A stretch of 64,000 nucleotides of DNA from CBDFGN01 sp965247065 (GCA_965247065.1 CBDFGN010000006.1:1860001-1924000), one strand, 5' to 3'; positions 9,027-18,039 are shown, numbered from the stretch's first letter. The notes: generated by a model from the sequence alone, not told the origin. Numbers and translations: made by a program.

Positions 9027-10751
9027 TTATTCCGAATAAATGCTTTTCATTTGCCAAGAATCCAGGGATATTAGCTCGCTTTCCTGGCCCTGGGAACGAA
9101 GGGAGACACTAACACTTTCCTCAAGACTGGGATAAACCCGTACAGCAACGCACTGCTTGCCGTTGACAAATACCTCCACTACACTCCTATCTATAAACAC
9201 TCTAAGCTTGAGTGTTTCATCCGGATCAAGCAGCACTGGAGCTGCTTCAGGCGCCCGGGAAAGTGCATCCGGAAGCAGGGAAGAATATGAAGATTCGAGC
9301 ATTATGATGCTTTTCCTAATTTCATTCAAGCTCTTCGCCCCGGGTCTGGAATAATCTCTTCCCGGGTTAAATCCCCGGTCCCTATAGAAGGCGATGCGGG
9401 TAAACTCTTCTTTATTCGGCGACCTTAATACATTCATTTCGATCATTGGAGCGCTCTTAGAGTCTATCTCCGCGATGATCTCCATGGCATTCCCCTGTAT
9501 GTTCTCTAACACCACCTCCTGGTTGGCCGGAAGTGTCATCGCCTGGACCTGTTCATGGTCGTAGCGAAGCGACTCGATATCCCCAGCGGGCTCCATGCCT
9601 AGAACATCGTTTTGGAGAAGGGTCAGTCTTCGTGGCAATGTCATAATTTGTTTCCAGCCGGTAACCCATCCGGTAAAACCGCCGGTCGAATATTTGCCCG
9701 GGTTCATGTTGAAGATCACATAAAGCCCACCTTCTTCATCAGGAGCAGCCGATGGGGCATGTACCCCAGAAGGATTATAAGCCCCGAAATTAAACTTTCC
9801 ACCCCCATTGGCTACAAACTTGTCCCGTTGTTTGTCAAAATCTCCCAATAGATATTGACCACCACTCATGTGGCTAAAGAAGAGGAGCATGTGCTGATCT
9901 CCAATTGGCCAGAAATAAGGACAGGCGGCGTCATCACCGATCAGGGAAAATCGGTCGTCTTCAACGAATTGGTGAAGATATTCCCAATTTGACAGATCCT
10001 TGGAGCGGAAAAGGTACGCCGCCAGAACTTGATTACCACCTGGTGCTTTTTGAACTCCTCCCGAAAGTGAATAATATATGCCATCTTTCTTAAAGATATT
10101 TGGATCGTACACATCGTAGGGAAGATCTGCGCTGTTGGCGGTATAGGGAACGACGGGCTTGCCAGTTACTTTTTCCCAATTCAATAGTAAAGGGTCGCTG
10201 GAAACAGCAACCATATTGCCTACCAGATGGCCATGATACATGGCGATAACCCGGCCCTCTTCCACTATCGCAGAACCAGACCATGATCCCTGTTCCGGAT
10301 TAGGATAAATCGCATAAGGAAGATCACGCCAATGGATCAGATCATCACTGATTACGTGCCCCCAGTGTGGTCGAGGATCTTCGGGAGGGAATGCCTGATA
10401 GAACAGGTGCCACTGGCCGTTCCAGAAGCTAAGGCCGTTGGGGTCGTTGAGGCTGCTCTCCGGGGATACAAAATGGTAGAAAGGATAATGAGGGTGACGT
10501 GCCTCCTGTTGGCGCGACTTCTTAAATCGCATCATCAGAGGGTTTGTTTTCAGCTGTTCTTCCTGCTCTTCCAGGGTCGTGGCGAAGGTGAATTTAGGTA
10601 CTTTTGAAGTGTAGTCCGGGTGATCCGTAGGTTCCCAAGTGATTACTGGGGTGCCTGAAACTCCCAAAACCGGCGATTCGCTCTTCTCGGGATCGGAGCA
10701 GGCCATTGCAAAAATTAGAAGTAGGGCGACTATATACGGGATGCTTTTCAT
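9027..10751 (-). CDS. GH32 family lipoprotein, divergent active site
   Basis: 574 residues with a lipoprotein signal ending FAMAC (Cys 18). The GH32 propeller runs from about 88 to 395 and the C-terminal sandwich to the end (VFIDRSVVEVFVNGKQC). The nucleophile motif NDPNG (Asp103) is normal. RDP is replaced by YDP (Asp216), and the ECP region reads DDAACPYF (Asp273, Asp274, Cys277), without the usual Glu before Cys. This is the same pattern as the enzymes at 6089 and 61743, so it belongs to a distinct GH32 branch. It is transcribed away from the canonical GH32 at 11018; the 266-base space between the two starts should hold both promoters. The substrate is probably a beta-fructoside but is not proven. 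Confidence 0.9.
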   Translation of the reverse strand: MKSIPYIVALLLIFAMACSDPEKSESPVLGVSGTPVITWEPTDHPDYTSKVPKFTFATTLEEQEEQLKTNPLMMRFKKSRQQEARHPHYPFYHFVSPESSLNDPNGLSFWNGQWHLFYQAFPPEDPRPHWGHVISDDLIHWRDLPYAIYPNPEQGSWSGSAIVEEGRVIAMYHGHLVGNMVAVSSDPLLLNWEKVTGKPVVPYTANSADLPYDVYDPNIFKKDGIYYSLSGGVQKAPGGNQVLAAYLFRSKDLSNWEYLHQFVEDDRFSLIGDDAACPYFWPIGDQHMLLFFSHMSGGQYLLGDFDKQRDKFVANGGGKFNFGAYNPSGVHAPSAAPDEEGGLYVIFNMNPGKYSTGGFTGWVTGWKQIMTLPRRLTLLQNDVLGMEPAGDIESLRYDHEQVQAMTLPANQEVVLENIQGNAMEIIAEIDSKSAPMIEMNVLRSPNKEEFTRIAFYRDRGFNPGRDYSRPGAKSLNEIRKSIIMLESSYSSLLPDALSRAPEAAPVLLDPDETLKLRVFIDRSVVEVFVNGKQCVAVRVYPSLEESVSVSLRSQGQESELISLDSWQMKSIYSE

Positions 10752-11017
10752 GATGCTTGGTTTAGGTGTGGGAATGATCCATTGATTAAGTTGCGAATTA
10801 CATTTTTCTTTGGCTATCTCTGGTGCTGGCCTTTAATTCAGTTCGACCATGCCAGGCATGGTTCGAACGATCTTAGACCATCTAATTCCTTTATAAGTTC
10901 CTCATATTCCTACAATAACAAAAGAAAAAATATTCTTAATAAAGAGCTGGAATATCATAGATTCAGGTCCAATATTGCGTAAACTAAACGGTACCAAAAT
11001 ACCAAATCAAAGCCCTC

Positions 11018-13201
11018 ATGAAACGATGTAATCCTCCACTGCTTACTCAAGCGCTGTTAATTATCTCACTCTTTACGTCATGCGGGAACAGTGAATTACC
11101 TTCTGGTGCTATCGTTACCGGGGATTTCGATTCCGGCACCTGGGATGACTGGACGGTGGAGGGAGATGCATTTGGCCCTGGTCCCTTTGAGGCTCAAAAC
11201 TTGGTGGAAGGTGTAAAAGGCCATGGGTTCAAAGGGGGCCTTGCAAATAGCAACCGTAATGGCCCTGAAACCACCGGAAGAATAGTCTCCCCTGAATTTA
11301 CGATCCATAAAAAGTATCTCAACTTCTTAATAACGGGTAACGGCCATTATAATGTTGAGGACTGCAATCTAAGGCTACTGATTGACGATCAAATCGTTAG
11401 ATATGCGGCAGCCACCCGGGCCCCGCAGGTTGAGTGGATGAGTTTTGACATAGAAGAATTTGTCGGGCAAGCAGCACGAGTAGAATTAGCTGATGAATCA
11501 GAAAAGCTTTTCCTGATGGCTGACCTGATATTTCAAAGCGATGAAATGCAGTTGGGCGCTTTCCGAAAATCTCTAAGAGCCGAAAAACAATATCTTCTGT
11601 TACCGGTAACCAAAGGAGCCAAACAATATCGGTTGAGGCTGGAGAAGGAAGGAGATGTAACCGAGCAATTTGTTATTGAAATGAGCGCCGACGAGCCAGA
11701 CTTCTGGGCATTCAAGGATATCAGCCGCTACCAGGGAAAGGAATTAACTATAACCGGGAATAGCCCCATAAAGCCAGATGGGTTTGAGCTCATTTACCAA
11801 GCAGATGAGGTGCCTGGAGAAGAGAATTTTTACAAAGAAGCAAATCGCCCCCAATTTCACTTCACCTCAAAGCAGGGTTGGATCAATGATCCGAATGGCT
11901 TAATTTATCACGAAGGTGAATGGCATCTCATGTATCAGCACAATCCCTATGGAGTTATAGGCAGCTCGAAGCACTGGGGCCTTGCCATCAGCAATGATCT
12001 GGTCCATTGGGAAGAGCGGCCTTCATCGGTTGTGCCTGACGATTTGGGCAGCAACCATTCAGGAGGGGCCGTTGTAGACCATTTCAATCATGCCGGATTG
12101 CAGCAAGGAGATGAAAAAACCCTTATTGCCTTTTGGACGGCGGCAGGCCATTTCACCAGCCCGGCACGGCGCTTTACTCAGTGCATTTCCTATTCAAACG
12201 ATCGTGGCCGCACCTGGAAAAAGTACCCGGGCAATCCAATCATTGGTCATATTGAAGGTCGTAACCGGGACCCAAATGTGATCTGGCATGACCAGGCCAA
12301 TCGCTGGGTAATGTCGCTTTTCCTGGATAACAATGACTACGCTCTTTTGAAATCCGCCGATTTAATCAATTGGGAATTGATCGACAAAATTAAGATGCCG
12401 GCTAGTGAATGCCCGGATCTCCTAATATTGCCCCTTAATGGTGACCCTAATCAGAAAAAATGGCTTTTTTGGGGCGGAAACGGCAATTACGTGGTAGGTG
12501 ATTTTGATGGCAATCGATTTACCATCGAAGGGGATGCGCAGCGTACCCATCATGGAAACAGGTATTATGCCGCGATGACCTTCACAAATGCTCCAGAAGG
12601 ACGCACCGTTCAAGTAGGTTGGCTTACTAACCGAACTCCTTTTGAGCACAGCAATTTTCTAAATCAACTATCTGTTCCAAATGAACTATCACTCAAAACA
12701 AATCGCGAGGGAGTCCCCGTATTATTTGCCAATCCTGTAAAAGAACTCGAAAAACTACGCTCCGAATCATTTTCAGTTGAAGCTGTGGATTTGATCTCTG
12801 ATAAGCCTTTCACACCTGATTTCAATCAAGAACTTGCAGACCTGGAGATGGAAATATACATTGGAAATGCCCGGGAGATTGTTCTTAATATTCGAGGTGT
12901 GCAATTTATCTACGATACAGAGGACAAAAATCTCTCCTACAATATTGAATCTCAAAGCGTTTTCGGTAAAAGCTCCGAGGACAAGATCCCATTGGAAACC
13001 CATAATGATAACCTGACGGTTCGAATACTGATTGACCGAGCCTCTGTAGAGTTATTCCTAAACGGAGGAGAGAAGGCTGTTTTCATTTCAGAGCTGCTTG
13101 ATCCTTCAAATCTCAGTTTCACTTTTGAGGCAAACGGAGGAAGCGCCAGGATCAACAGGCTTGAGATGCATACAATGCTTTCGGCTTGGAAAGCAAAGTG
13201 A
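11018..13201 (+). CDS. Canonical GH32 exo-fructanase (levanase/inulinase type) lipoprotein with N-terminal sandwich domain
   Basis: 727 residues with lipoprotein signal FTSC (Cys 22). Residues about 30-175 form a levanase-type N-terminal domain (FDSGTWDDWTVEGDAFG). About 180-262 are a DUF4980-like domain seen in Bacteroidota fructanases. The GH32 catalytic domain starts near 275 and a GH32C domain closes the protein (ILIDRASVELFLNGGEK). All catalytic residues are standard: nucleophile Asp291 (NDPNG), transition-state stabiliser Asp418 (RDPN), acid/base Glu464 (ECPD). The expected reaction is release of fructose from levan, inulin or sucrose-type ends. It sits beside divergent GH32 genes and a sensor-like protein, as in fructan utilisation loci. 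Confidence 0.94.
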   Translation: MKRCNPPLLTQALLIISLFTSCGNSELPSGAIVTGDFDSGTWDDWTVEGDAFGPGPFEAQNLVEGVKGHGFKGGLANSNRNGPETTGRIVSPEFTIHKKYLNFLITGNGHYNVEDCNLRLLIDDQIVRYAAATRAPQVEWMSFDIEEFVGQAARVELADESEKLFLMADLIFQSDEMQLGAFRKSLRAEKQYLLLPVTKGAKQYRLRLEKEGDVTEQFVIEMSADEPDFWAFKDISRYQGKELTITGNSPIKPDGFELIYQADEVPGEENFYKEANRPQFHFTSKQGWINDPNGLIYHEGEWHLMYQHNPYGVIGSSKHWGLAISNDLVHWEERPSSVVPDDLGSNHSGGAVVDHFNHAGLQQGDEKTLIAFWTAAGHFTSPARRFTQCISYSNDRGRTWKKYPGNPIIGHIEGRNRDPNVIWHDQANRWVMSLFLDNNDYALLKSADLINWELIDKIKMPASECPDLLILPLNGDPNQKKWLFWGGNGNYVVGDFDGNRFTIEGDAQRTHHGNRYYAAMTFTNAPEGRTVQVGWLTNRTPFEHSNFLNQLSVPNELSLKTNREGVPVLFANPVKELEKLRSESFSVEAVDLISDKPFTPDFNQELADLEMEIYIGNAREIVLNIRGVQFIYDTEDKNLSYNIESQSVFGKSSEDKIPLETHNDNLTVRILIDRASVELFLNGGEKAVFISELLDPSNLSFTFEANGGSARINRLEMHTMLSAWKAK

Positions 13202-13257
13202 GCCTGTAACACTAGATATTTGTTGCAATCACCGCAACCCCTCGCGATTTCTATGGA

Positions 13258-14265
13258 TCAAGCAAGAGTCAGGGTATATGTTTTTTCATATTTTCTGGTT
13301 TCTCGGACTACAGCAAAAACTCTATGAATAAGTTTGTTCCGGATCGCATTCAACACCGACATTTTGTTTTTCCCTGATTCCACTTTCCGTTCATAATAAT
13401 CCCTTAATTCCCCCGGATGAGTAACCGCTGACATGGCTGCCAGATGCAGGAGCTTTTTCATCTTCTTATTGGCCAGATGCGAAACTCGACTCCGGCCCCG
13501 GTAGCTGGTGCCGGATCGGTACTCGAAGGGCACTACCCCTGAGTAACAGGCAAACTTCTTGGCCTCAGTAAAGTCTTTGAACTCATTGGTAGTTGCAATG
13601 AAATGGGCTGCAATAGTAGATCCAATGTTATCCACTGAAGTCACTTGCTCAAAGAGCTCATTTAAAGATTGATCGGATCGAATGAAATCATAAATTTTCA
13701 GATCCAAAGCCTTGAGCTTTTTCTCCATGTTAGCTAGTACCGGTTTGAGGGTAGTTTTCTGAAGTTGCATCACATCATCATCCACAAAACCACAGGCCTC
13801 CTTTAAAGGAGTTGCCAACTGCAGTTTAGTCTTGAGCAGTCGTTCTCTGAGTGATAGCATGAACTTTAAATTGCGGATTTTCTTTCGAGAAGGCTTCCAT
13901 AACTGGGCTTTGTCCTGGTTTCGACAGGCATATTGAGCGATTCGATAGGAATCCACCTGATCGTTCTTTCCTCTCAAAACACCCAGGGATTGTTTGATCT
14001 GCCGGGCCGATTCCAGCCACACATTGAGCTGCTGTTTTTCAAAGTAATTGAGCAGATGATTGTTATAGATCCCAGTGAATTCCAGGCAAAACAAAACCTG
14101 GTCAGGCTGGTAGCCAGGCAGCTGCATAAGTCTCTTGATAAAACTCTTAATCCCTTTCAGACTATTAGCAGTTCTTAGGTGAAACAACCTGTGACTATTT
14201 TGTACTACCGTAAAATCAAGGGTTGACTTTGAAACATCAATGCCCACGAAATAATTGAAATTCAT
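13258..14265 (-). CDS. IS110-family transposase
   Basis: About 335 residues from the preferred ATG at 14265; an in-frame ATG at 14301 would add 12 residues that do not look conserved. The N-terminus YFVGIDVSKSTLDFTVV is the first Asp motif of the RuvC-like DEDD catalytic domain, and CLEFTGIYNNHLLNYF carries the Glu motif. The C-terminal half (FACYSGVVPFEYRSGTSYRG, LHLAAMSAV) is the Transposase_20 domain with the conserved serine region. It is full length, with no stop or frameshift, so it may be active. IS110 recombinases act with an RNA encoded in the non-coding part of the element. Confidence 0.93.
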   Translation of the reverse strand: MNFNYFVGIDVSKSTLDFTVVQNSHRLFHLRTANSLKGIKSFIKRLMQLPGYQPDQVLFCLEFTGIYNNHLLNYFEKQQLNVWLESARQIKQSLGVLRGKNDQVDSYRIAQYACRNQDKAQLWKPSRKKIRNLKFMLSLRERLLKTKLQLATPLKEACGFVDDDVMQLQKTTLKPVLANMEKKLKALDLKIYDFIRSDQSLNELFEQVTSVDNIGSTIAAHFIATTNEFKDFTEAKKFACYSGVVPFEYRSGTSYRGRSRVSHLANKKMKKLLHLAAMSAVTHPGELRDYYERKVESGKNKMSVLNAIRNKLIHRVFAVVRETRKYEKTYTLTLA

Positions 14266-14339
14266 AACTTTACCATTAAGACTTATCAAGTGGGTTAACA
14301 TTTTTGGACACGATCAAAACCTTACTAATGGGTCTAGTC

Positions 14340-14445
14340 CCAAATTTCTATTTGATGCTTGTTCAAAAAAGCTGGCAGAGGATTGAATCGCGAGATAGGT
14401 CGCAAACCTAGGCCTTTGCATAATTCGCCTCTGCCAGTGTTAACT
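14340..14445 (-). ncRNA. Candidate bridge/seek RNA region of the IS110 element
   Basis: The non-coding stretch upstream of the transposase start has a perfect 10-base inverted repeat, CTGGCAGAGG at 14372-14381 and CCTCTGCCAG at 14428-14437, enclosing 46 bases. In IS110-group elements the region 5' of the recombinase gene encodes the bridge RNA that pairs with donor and target DNA. Position and structure fit that, but loops complementary to a target cannot be identified without the empty site or a second copy. Confidence 0.3.
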
Positions 14446-14781
14446 CATGACCGCCTTGGTCACCTCATAAAAATAAACCTTGATTCTTGGAATAATCCTA
14501 GAGGCCTAATCTAAAGGGACTTTGAGGCATTAGCGGATGTTCTGAGTTCTCAAGCCCAGACTCGGAGCGTAATGGAGAAGAAAGCACTCTGAACGTGATG
14601 GAATTATGGACAGCGGACAGAAGAGGTGGATGGTGGATAGCAGGAGTAATAGTGGTAACAGTCAATCGAATTTCATAATTTGCAAGTAATACATTACTCA
14701 ATTGAAGTACCAGTGGTTCCAGAACGTGTAGTCTGGTGATGTGGTGCTCAATTCCCTGCGACAAAGCCTAAATTATCAACT
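14446..14781. other. Intergenic region without a recognisable gene
   Basis: About 330 bases between the IS110 element and the sensor-like gene. Short reading frames on both strands have no family features. It presumably holds the promoter of the gene at 14782; no clear Bacteroidota TAnnTTTG box was picked out. Confidence 0.5.
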
Positions 14782-15885
14782 ATGAAATATTCAATGTTAC
14801 TGATTCCGATTCTTGTTTTTTCCTGCGATCAATCGCCGGTGAATTCATCAAAGAAACTGACCATCGGATTTTCTCAATGTACTATTGGGGATGCATGGCG
14901 CGAAACAATGAATGAAGAGATGCGGAAGGAGATAGGGTATTATTCTGATTATGATATTGAACTGATCATAAAAGACGCGAATAACAACAACGACCAGCAA
15001 ATTCAGGACATAAAAGAACTGGTGGGCTTGGGAATTGACATTTTGATCGTTTCTCCCAATGAAGCTGAGCCACTAACCGAAGTGGTTGAAGAGGTTTACG
15101 ATCAGGGAACACCAGTAATAGTTGTGGACCGGAGGATAAGCTCAGATAAATTCACCGCTTTTATCGGCGGGGATAATTTTGGCATTGGGAAAGGAGCTGC
15201 CCGATTTGCTGCCGAGCTGTTAGACGGGAAAGGCAAGATACTTGAAATTACAGGATTGCTTGGATCGACTCCGGCGATTGAGAGGAGTCTCGGTTTTTAC
15301 GATGGTCTATCTGATTATCCAGACATTGAGGTGGCTAAGTCCCTGGAAGGGGCTTGGTTACTGGAAAGGGCCCAGGAGCATACACATAATTTGTTTGGAG
15401 AGCAGAAAGATTTTGATTTGATCTATGCTCACAACGATCCAATGGCCTGGGGAGCCTACTTGTCCACTCAAGATCACGGGATTAGACCGTTTATCATTGG
15501 AGTTGACGGGCTGGCTACACCCAATGGAGGGATCGAAATGGTACTGGAAGGATCCATAATGGGCACGTTTCTATATCCCACAGGCGGAGACAGGGCGATT
15601 CAGCTGGCCTTAGAAATCTTGGAGGAAAAGCCATTTTCCAAAGTCAACAATCTAAAAACCATTAAAATTGACTATAACAATGCCAAGACTCTAAAACTAC
15701 AGGCCGAACAAATCGATCGGCAACAGGCCCGAATTGACAAACTAAAGGAACAACTAGACGCAGTCGTTTATCTTCAAGAAAGGGAAAACACCGTTATGAA
15801 TCTTTATGTAGTTATCAGCGCGCTGCTGGCAGCAATGGCCGTCATGATAATCTATTTCCTCTATCAAAAAAGCCGGGCCAGCTGA
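14782..15885 (+). CDS. Periplasmic-binding-protein (LacI/ribose type) sensor-like protein with C-terminal membrane helix, no kinase
   Basis: 367 residues. The signal (LLIPILVFSC) could be a lipoprotein type with Cys 15. Residues about 25-295 form a type I sugar-binding fold (LTIGFSQCTIGDAWRE, DILIVSPNEAEPLT, VVDRRISSDKF, YAHNDPMAWGAY). About 300-335 are a coiled coil (LKLQAEQIDRQQARIDKLKE) and 338-360 a membrane helix, then the protein ends at QKSRAS. This equals the sensor half of hybrid two-component fructose sensors such as the B. thetaiotaomicron fructan regulator, but histidine kinase and response regulator parts are absent. It may be a truncated sensor, or a tethered binding protein that signals through another partner. 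Its location between GH32 genes supports a fructose or fructan ligand. Confidence 0.82.
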   Translation: MKYSMLLIPILVFSCDQSPVNSSKKLTIGFSQCTIGDAWRETMNEEMRKEIGYYSDYDIELIIKDANNNNDQQIQDIKELVGLGIDILIVSPNEAEPLTEVVEEVYDQGTPVIVVDRRISSDKFTAFIGGDNFGIGKGAARFAAELLDGKGKILEITGLLGSTPAIERSLGFYDGLSDYPDIEVAKSLEGAWLLERAQEHTHNLFGEQKDFDLIYAHNDPMAWGAYLSTQDHGIRPFIIGVDGLATPNGGIEMVLEGSIMGTFLYPTGGDRAIQLALEILEEKPFSKVNNLKTIKIDYNNAKTLKLQAEQIDRQQARIDKLKEQLDAVVYLQERENTVMNLYVVISALLAAMAVMIIYFLYQKSRAS

Positions 15886-16151
15886 AACTAGATATCAATA
15901 CATAAGTGGCTCGTTGACTCCTCCTAGGAACTGGAAGAAATAAGTGACTCGGGCAAGATGAATAATGCTCGAGGTTTGCCTTGTTAAGATTAAAATGACC
16001 GCACAGTAGCATTTGGTTAGTATTTTGGCCTGCTTTGCTATGGGAGACTCTGGACGACGTAACTCCCCGAAACAGCTCCTTGGGGTAAAACCCAAAGAGT
16101 CACTATCTTCAAGGTTTTGATTCCAAAGTATAATGAAATCCTCCTCGGTTC

Positions 16152-16447
16152 TTTTCAAAACCGAAGAATTGGGCTATCTGGTTGGGCACCTTGCTATTAG
16201 CTTTCGGCCTGATTTTCTACTTCCAAATAACGCCATCGGGTTTGGAAGAAAGACATCAGCAGGCTGACGAGATCCTGGCATTGGCCTGGGCACTAATTTC
16301 AAAGAGCTGAAAGGCCATTTCAAGCACGGAAAGCCCTTGATCCTGTATCTTAGCGGGCAGGCTTTTAACCTGATGTTTACCTTAGGGATGGCTTATCTTA
16401 TGTTCTATAAAGTCTTTCCTGAGGTAGTTCAATCTCTAGTGGATTAA
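16152..16447 (+). pseudogene. Remnant of a YeiH-like (putative sulfate exporter) membrane protein
   Basis: Two short pieces remain. The first frame reads KNWAIWLGTLLLAFGLIFYF, an N-terminal membrane helix, and stops at 16308-16310. A second frame from about 16283 reads NFKELKGHFKHGKPL followed by a membrane helix (AFNLMFTLGMAYLMFY) and stops at 16447. The second piece resembles the C-terminus of the YeiH/UPF0324 family. The large middle of the transporter (about eight helices) is missing and the two frames do not match, so it is a deletion remnant. The family call rests on memory of the C-terminal pattern. Confidence 0.5.
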
Positions 16448-16449
16448 GT

Positions 16450-16623
16450 ATGAAGGCTCGAACCAAAGCGCTCAAGTGGCTCAAGCTAATCCTAGCGATC
16501 GTTTGCTTATTTACTTTTGTCCTTCTTCTAGGTCCACTTGGCAGAAAATTGGGAATTCCGATTAACCCGGAACTGGATGCCAGCGCCCTATTCTATACCG
16601 AAAGCGAGTGGTCGGCGACATAG
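16450..16623 (+). CDS. Small single-helix membrane protein, unknown
   Basis: 57 residues: a basic start (MKARTKALKWLK), one membrane helix at about 11-28 (LKLILAIVCLFTFVLLLG), then a short polar tail (GIPINPELDASALFYTES). The ATG is 2 bases after the stop of the transporter remnant, suggesting a former operon. The stop at 16621 may itself be a lesion, because the next frame continues as DIEYDLRRGR for ten codons. I do not recognise a family. It could be a real small gene or a decayed one. Confidence 0.4.
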   Translation: MKARTKALKWLKLILAIVCLFTFVLLLGPLGRKLGIPINPELDASALFYTESEWSAT

Positions 16624-16703
16624 AATATGATCTCAGGCGGGGACGCTGACGGTGGACAGGGGACCGCTTCTTCTCATGCTACTTCTCCTTTTCTTCTCTT
16701 CTT

Positions 16704-17657
16704 TTATCCTCCCCGAATTTCGATGATCTTATTGGTCACCTGGTCGTAGATCGCTTGAGGTAAAGTCGCGGCTTTCCAGTCGGCCACGGTAGATTCGATC
16801 TGGTCGATTTTGCGGGCTCCGATTACGACTCGACTGGCCTCTTTAGTGGAAAACAGGTAGCGATGGGCCAGGGTTGACAGTTTTAGTCCGTGATTGGTGG
16901 CGATTTGGTGGGTGGCCAGGGCGCAATCCACGTCAATCTGAGTGATCCATTCCGTATTGGGTGGATCAGCAGTGTATCGGTCAAATCGATTGCCCAACAA
17001 CGACATATGTAAGGGAGAAGCAGAGTAATACGTCAAATTATGGCTTAGGATATGAGGCATGTCCTTCTCAAAAGCCGATAGGTTACAAGCATCCATCTTC
17101 AAATATCCTGAGATAACCTGAAAATTATCATGAGTGGCGTACAGACGAAACTCATCGGTAGGATTACCACCCACGCCGAGCATTCTAGTATAGCCTTCCC
17201 CTTTAAATGATCTTAGGGTATCCAGGATCTCATCGATATGGTCCAGGGGTACCAGGTGAGGTTCATGCAGAAATAATAAATCCAATTGACCCACCCCTAG
17301 TTTCTCCAAACTTGTCATCAAGCTTCGCCTGAGACTTTCGGGTGAATAGTCAACATAACACTCATCTGCTTTTTCTGCAGGAAGGCGGCCTACCTTTGTA
17401 CTGAGGAACGGGCGTTCTCCGCTCCATCTCTTCAGGGCTTTGCCGACAAATTCTTCTGACCGGCTGTAGGAAGGAGACGTATCAACAGAACTAATGCCGT
17501 TCTCAAAGGCGTAAAGTAGACACTCGATCGATTCCTCTTCGTCAACTTTTCCCCAAACACCTCCAAGACCCGCCGCACCGTATACGATACGGCTTCCTTT
17601 GTCAAATGATGAAGGTTGGTGATCAATATTAGACAGATAGGTTGGTCTTGAGGTCAT
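16704..17657 (-). CDS. Aldo/keto reductase (L-fucose/D-threo-aldose dehydrogenase type)
   Basis: 317 residues, cytosolic. The AKR catalytic tetrad is visible: Asp and Tyr in SVDTSPSYSRSEEFVG, Lys in STKVGR and His in LLFLHEP. The pattern GAAGLGGVWGKVDEEES resembles the D-threo-aldose 1-dehydrogenase subgroup, which oxidises or reduces sugars with NAD(P). It is the last gene of the corrinoid demethylase operon, about 50 bases after the 110-residue unknown protein, so it may act on the demethylated sugar or polyol. The exact substrate cannot be told from sequence. Confidence 0.88.
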   Translation of the reverse strand: MTSRPTYLSNIDHQPSSFDKGSRIVYGAAGLGGVWGKVDEEESIECLLYAFENGISSVDTSPSYSRSEEFVGKALKRWSGERPFLSTKVGRLPAEKADECYVDYSPESLRRSLMTSLEKLGVGQLDLLFLHEPHLVPLDHIDEILDTLRSFKGEGYTRMLGVGGNPTDEFRLYATHDNFQVISGYLKMDACNLSAFEKDMPHILSHNLTYYSASPLHMSLLGNRFDRYTADPPNTEWITQIDVDCALATHQIATNHGLKLSTLAHRYLFSTKEASRVVIGARKIDQIESTVADWKAATLPQAIYDQVTNKIIEIRGG

Positions 17658-17706
17658 TTCTCGACGTGGCTAGGCCAAAAGTATCCCTCTACAAACTGCG
17701 ATGCAA

Positions 17707-18039
17707 CTATTTGGTTTCCAAATAAATTTCGTCGTTTTCAATCGAAAACGTGTATCCAATTTGTCCGGCCGCCTCTTGTAGAGCTGACTGGAGCATAATC
17801 TTTGGATCTTTGGAGACTTCAAGGCGCCGCATAAGGCCCTCCCCCTTATGATCACCAACTCCAAGGGTAACTTTGAGCCCTCTCCTTTTGCAGGTGATTG
17901 CTAAGCCGTCAACCTCAGTGTTCATCGGCCTTAAATAAGCATCCATGTAATGGACCCCGATACCCGATTTATCTGCGAAGCCAGGGGGAAGCTTTTCCTC
18001 CGAGCTTTTATCTTCCGGGCAAATTTTAATTTTGGTCAT
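17707..18039 (-). CDS. Small protein of unknown function in the corrinoid operon
   Basis: 110 residues, soluble, no signal or membrane segment. The centre reads VDGLAITCKRRGLKVTLGVG and the C-terminal half is helical then beta (LQSALQEAAGQIGYTFSIEN). No known domain is recognised. It lies between the aldo/keto reductase and the MetH-activation-like gene, on the same strand and in the same run of genes, so it is probably co-transcribed. It could be a small accessory factor of the corrinoid system. Confidence 0.6.
   Translation of the reverse strand: MTKIKICPEDKSSEEKLPPGFADKSGIGVHYMDAYLRPMNTEVDGLAITCKRRGLKVTLGVGDHKGEGLMRRLEVSKDPKIMLQSALQEAAGQIGYTFSIENDEIYLETK

Larger units (their letters stand above)
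13205..14450 (-). mobile_element. IS110-family insertion sequence (ends approximate)
   Basis: The element consists of a single DEDD transposase gene and about 180 bases of non-coding sequence on its 5' side that contains a 10-base inverted repeat (14372-14381 and 14428-14437). IS110 elements usually have no conventional terminal inverted repeats and make no target duplication, so exact ends cannot be read from one copy; the limits given are estimates. It lies between a fructanase gene and the intact sensor-like gene and seems to interrupt nothing recognisable. Confidence 0.7.

Noticed and set aside
14498..14764. Minus-strand frame beside the IS110 element
   Set aside because: No family pattern and poor coding character; not supported as a gene.
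15895..16158. Minus-strand frame downstream of the sensor-like gene
   Set aside because: No domain, and the following plus-strand sequence is a transporter remnant; treated as noise.
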